From: an uncultured Leucobacter sp.
Lineage (GTDB): Bacteria > Actinomycetota > Actinomycetes > Actinomycetales > Microbacteriaceae
Assembly (NCBI GenBank): GCA_945952575.1
Contig: CAMFIY010000188.1
Coordinates: 1 to 5,876, forward strand
Direction: 5' to 3'
DNA length: 5,876 bases
The position numbers were made by a program, and so were the translations under genes. Within the stretch, counting starts at the first letter, position 1. Each line of letters starts with the position of its first letter. The notes under the pieces were generated by a model that was given only the letters and a program-made list of their open reading frames with translations, had not been told where the DNA came from and did no database searches. Below, piece after piece: positions 5,474-5,876 of this stretch.

Positions 5474-5876
5474 AGCGCCCTCACCCGGCCGCGATAGCGC
5501 GCGATCACCGAGGCGTTGCGCTCGTCACCGCCGGCGATGTTGCTCGAGGTGAAGACCGCTGGCTCGGCCCCCGCCGCCGCGGCTCTCGCCGCGGCCTCGA
5601 CCGCGATGGCCTGGATGATCGCCGCCCCCGTGACGGAGGAGGTCGGCCCCATGCGCGTCCCGACGCCGGGCACGTCGATCGAGGCGTCGCCCGCCTCGCC
5701 CAGGTTGTCGATGACGATATCGGCGGTCGTGAGCAGGCTGGCGCCGTCGGCGTGGAGCGCGGCCCGGGACCCGGCGTGGTCCAGACTCACGATCGCGATC
5801 ACGGCGAGCCCGCGTGCACGTGCGGCCGCCGCGACCTCGAGCCACACCGGATTTGCACCGCAGTTCGACGCCACGC
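5470..5876 (-). CDS. UPF0309/COG4821-type SIS-domain phosphosugar protein, 5' partial
   Basis: About 135 C-terminal residues of a SIS (sugar isomerase) domain protein of roughly 245-250 residues; the N-terminal part lies beyond the window end. The GTG at 5874 is an internal Val codon, not the start, since the homology is already inside the domain (VASNCGANPVWLE corresponds to the phosphosugar-binding SNSGxNPV loop). Further hallmarks are VIAIVSLDHA, ADIVIDNLGEAGDASIDVPG, a GPTSSVTGAAIIQAI helix and the C-terminal GGDERNASVIARYRGR, all typical of UPF0309. SIS domains bind sugar phosphates; from memory, the Streptomyces coelicolor member SCO4393 has been described as a GlcNAc-6-phosphate dehydratase (NagS), so action on an amino-sugar phosphate is a reasonable guess here. 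It is not a MurNAc-6-P etherase by its loop sequence. It sits directly upstream of the GH84 gene with a GTGA overlap, so the two are co-translated. Confidence 0.85.
   Translation of the reverse strand, partial: VASNCGANPVWLEVAAAARARGLAVIAIVSLDHAGSRAALHADGASLLTTADIVIDNLGEAGDASIDVPGVGTRMGPTSSVTGAAIIQAIAVEAAARAAAAGAEPAVFTSSNIAGGDERNASVIARYRGRVRAL
5479..5482 (-). promoter_or_regulatory. Ribosome binding site of the GH84 gene
   Basis: Read on the minus strand, GAGG (5482-5479) lies 5 bases ahead of the GTG at 5473, within the last codons of the SIS gene. It supports the GTG start and reinitiation after the overlapping stop. Confidence 0.5.

Noticed and set aside
5470..5874. A complete 134-residue protein starting at the GTG at 5874
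   Set aside because: That GTG falls within the conserved SIS core just before the SNxGxNP loop; it is an internal Val and the gene runs off the window.
5470..5876. MurNAc-6-phosphate etherase (MurQ) as identity of the SIS protein
   Set aside because: MurQ's ASGRTPY-type loop and helical C-terminus are absent; the loop and the GGDERN C-terminal signature fit UPF0309 instead.

Overview
The window is a 5.9 kb piece of very GC-rich, gene-dense bacterial DNA. Strong third-position G/C bias, ATGA/GTGA start-stop overlaps and the absence of any real intergenic gap point to a high-GC actinobacterium. The protein style fits Microbacteriaceae (Leucobacter/Microbacterium-like), but that placement is inference. 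The first 50 bases are not biological: they are an Illumina Nextera i5 adapter with index and Tn5 mosaic end, left on the end of a contig. Both ends of the window cut through genes.

Plus strand, 51-4137, is one tightly coupled operon segment of four genes. They are a GH4 6-phospho-glycosidase-like enzyme whose N-terminus is lost behind the adapter, a BadF/BcrA-type N-acetylglucosamine-kinase-like sugar kinase, and two different Gfo/Idh/MocA-family oxidoreductases. Adjacent genes overlap by 4 bp (ATGA) at the second and third junctions and by 13 bp at the first, so translational coupling is likely.

Minus strand, 5876-4124, is a second operon segment running toward the first. It holds the C-terminal part of a UPF0309-type SIS-domain phosphosugar protein, followed with a GTGA overlap by a complete, signal-peptide-free GH84 beta-N-acetylglucosaminidase. 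The GH84 and the last oxidoreductase overlap tail to tail by 14 bp, leaving no room for a conventional terminator.

Taken together this looks like a cytoplasmic catabolic locus for N-acetylated amino-sugar glycosides. GH84 would release GlcNAc-type sugar, the BadF kinase would phosphorylate a sugar or glycoside, GH4 would split a 6-phospho-glycoside by its NAD-dependent redox mechanism, the SIS protein would act on the sugar phosphate, and the two oxidoreductases would carry out further sugar redox steps. The families are well supported by motifs; the pathway that joins them and its true substrate are inference and seem not to match any standard textbook route. No RNA genes, CRISPR arrays, insertion sequences or transporter/regulator genes are visible.
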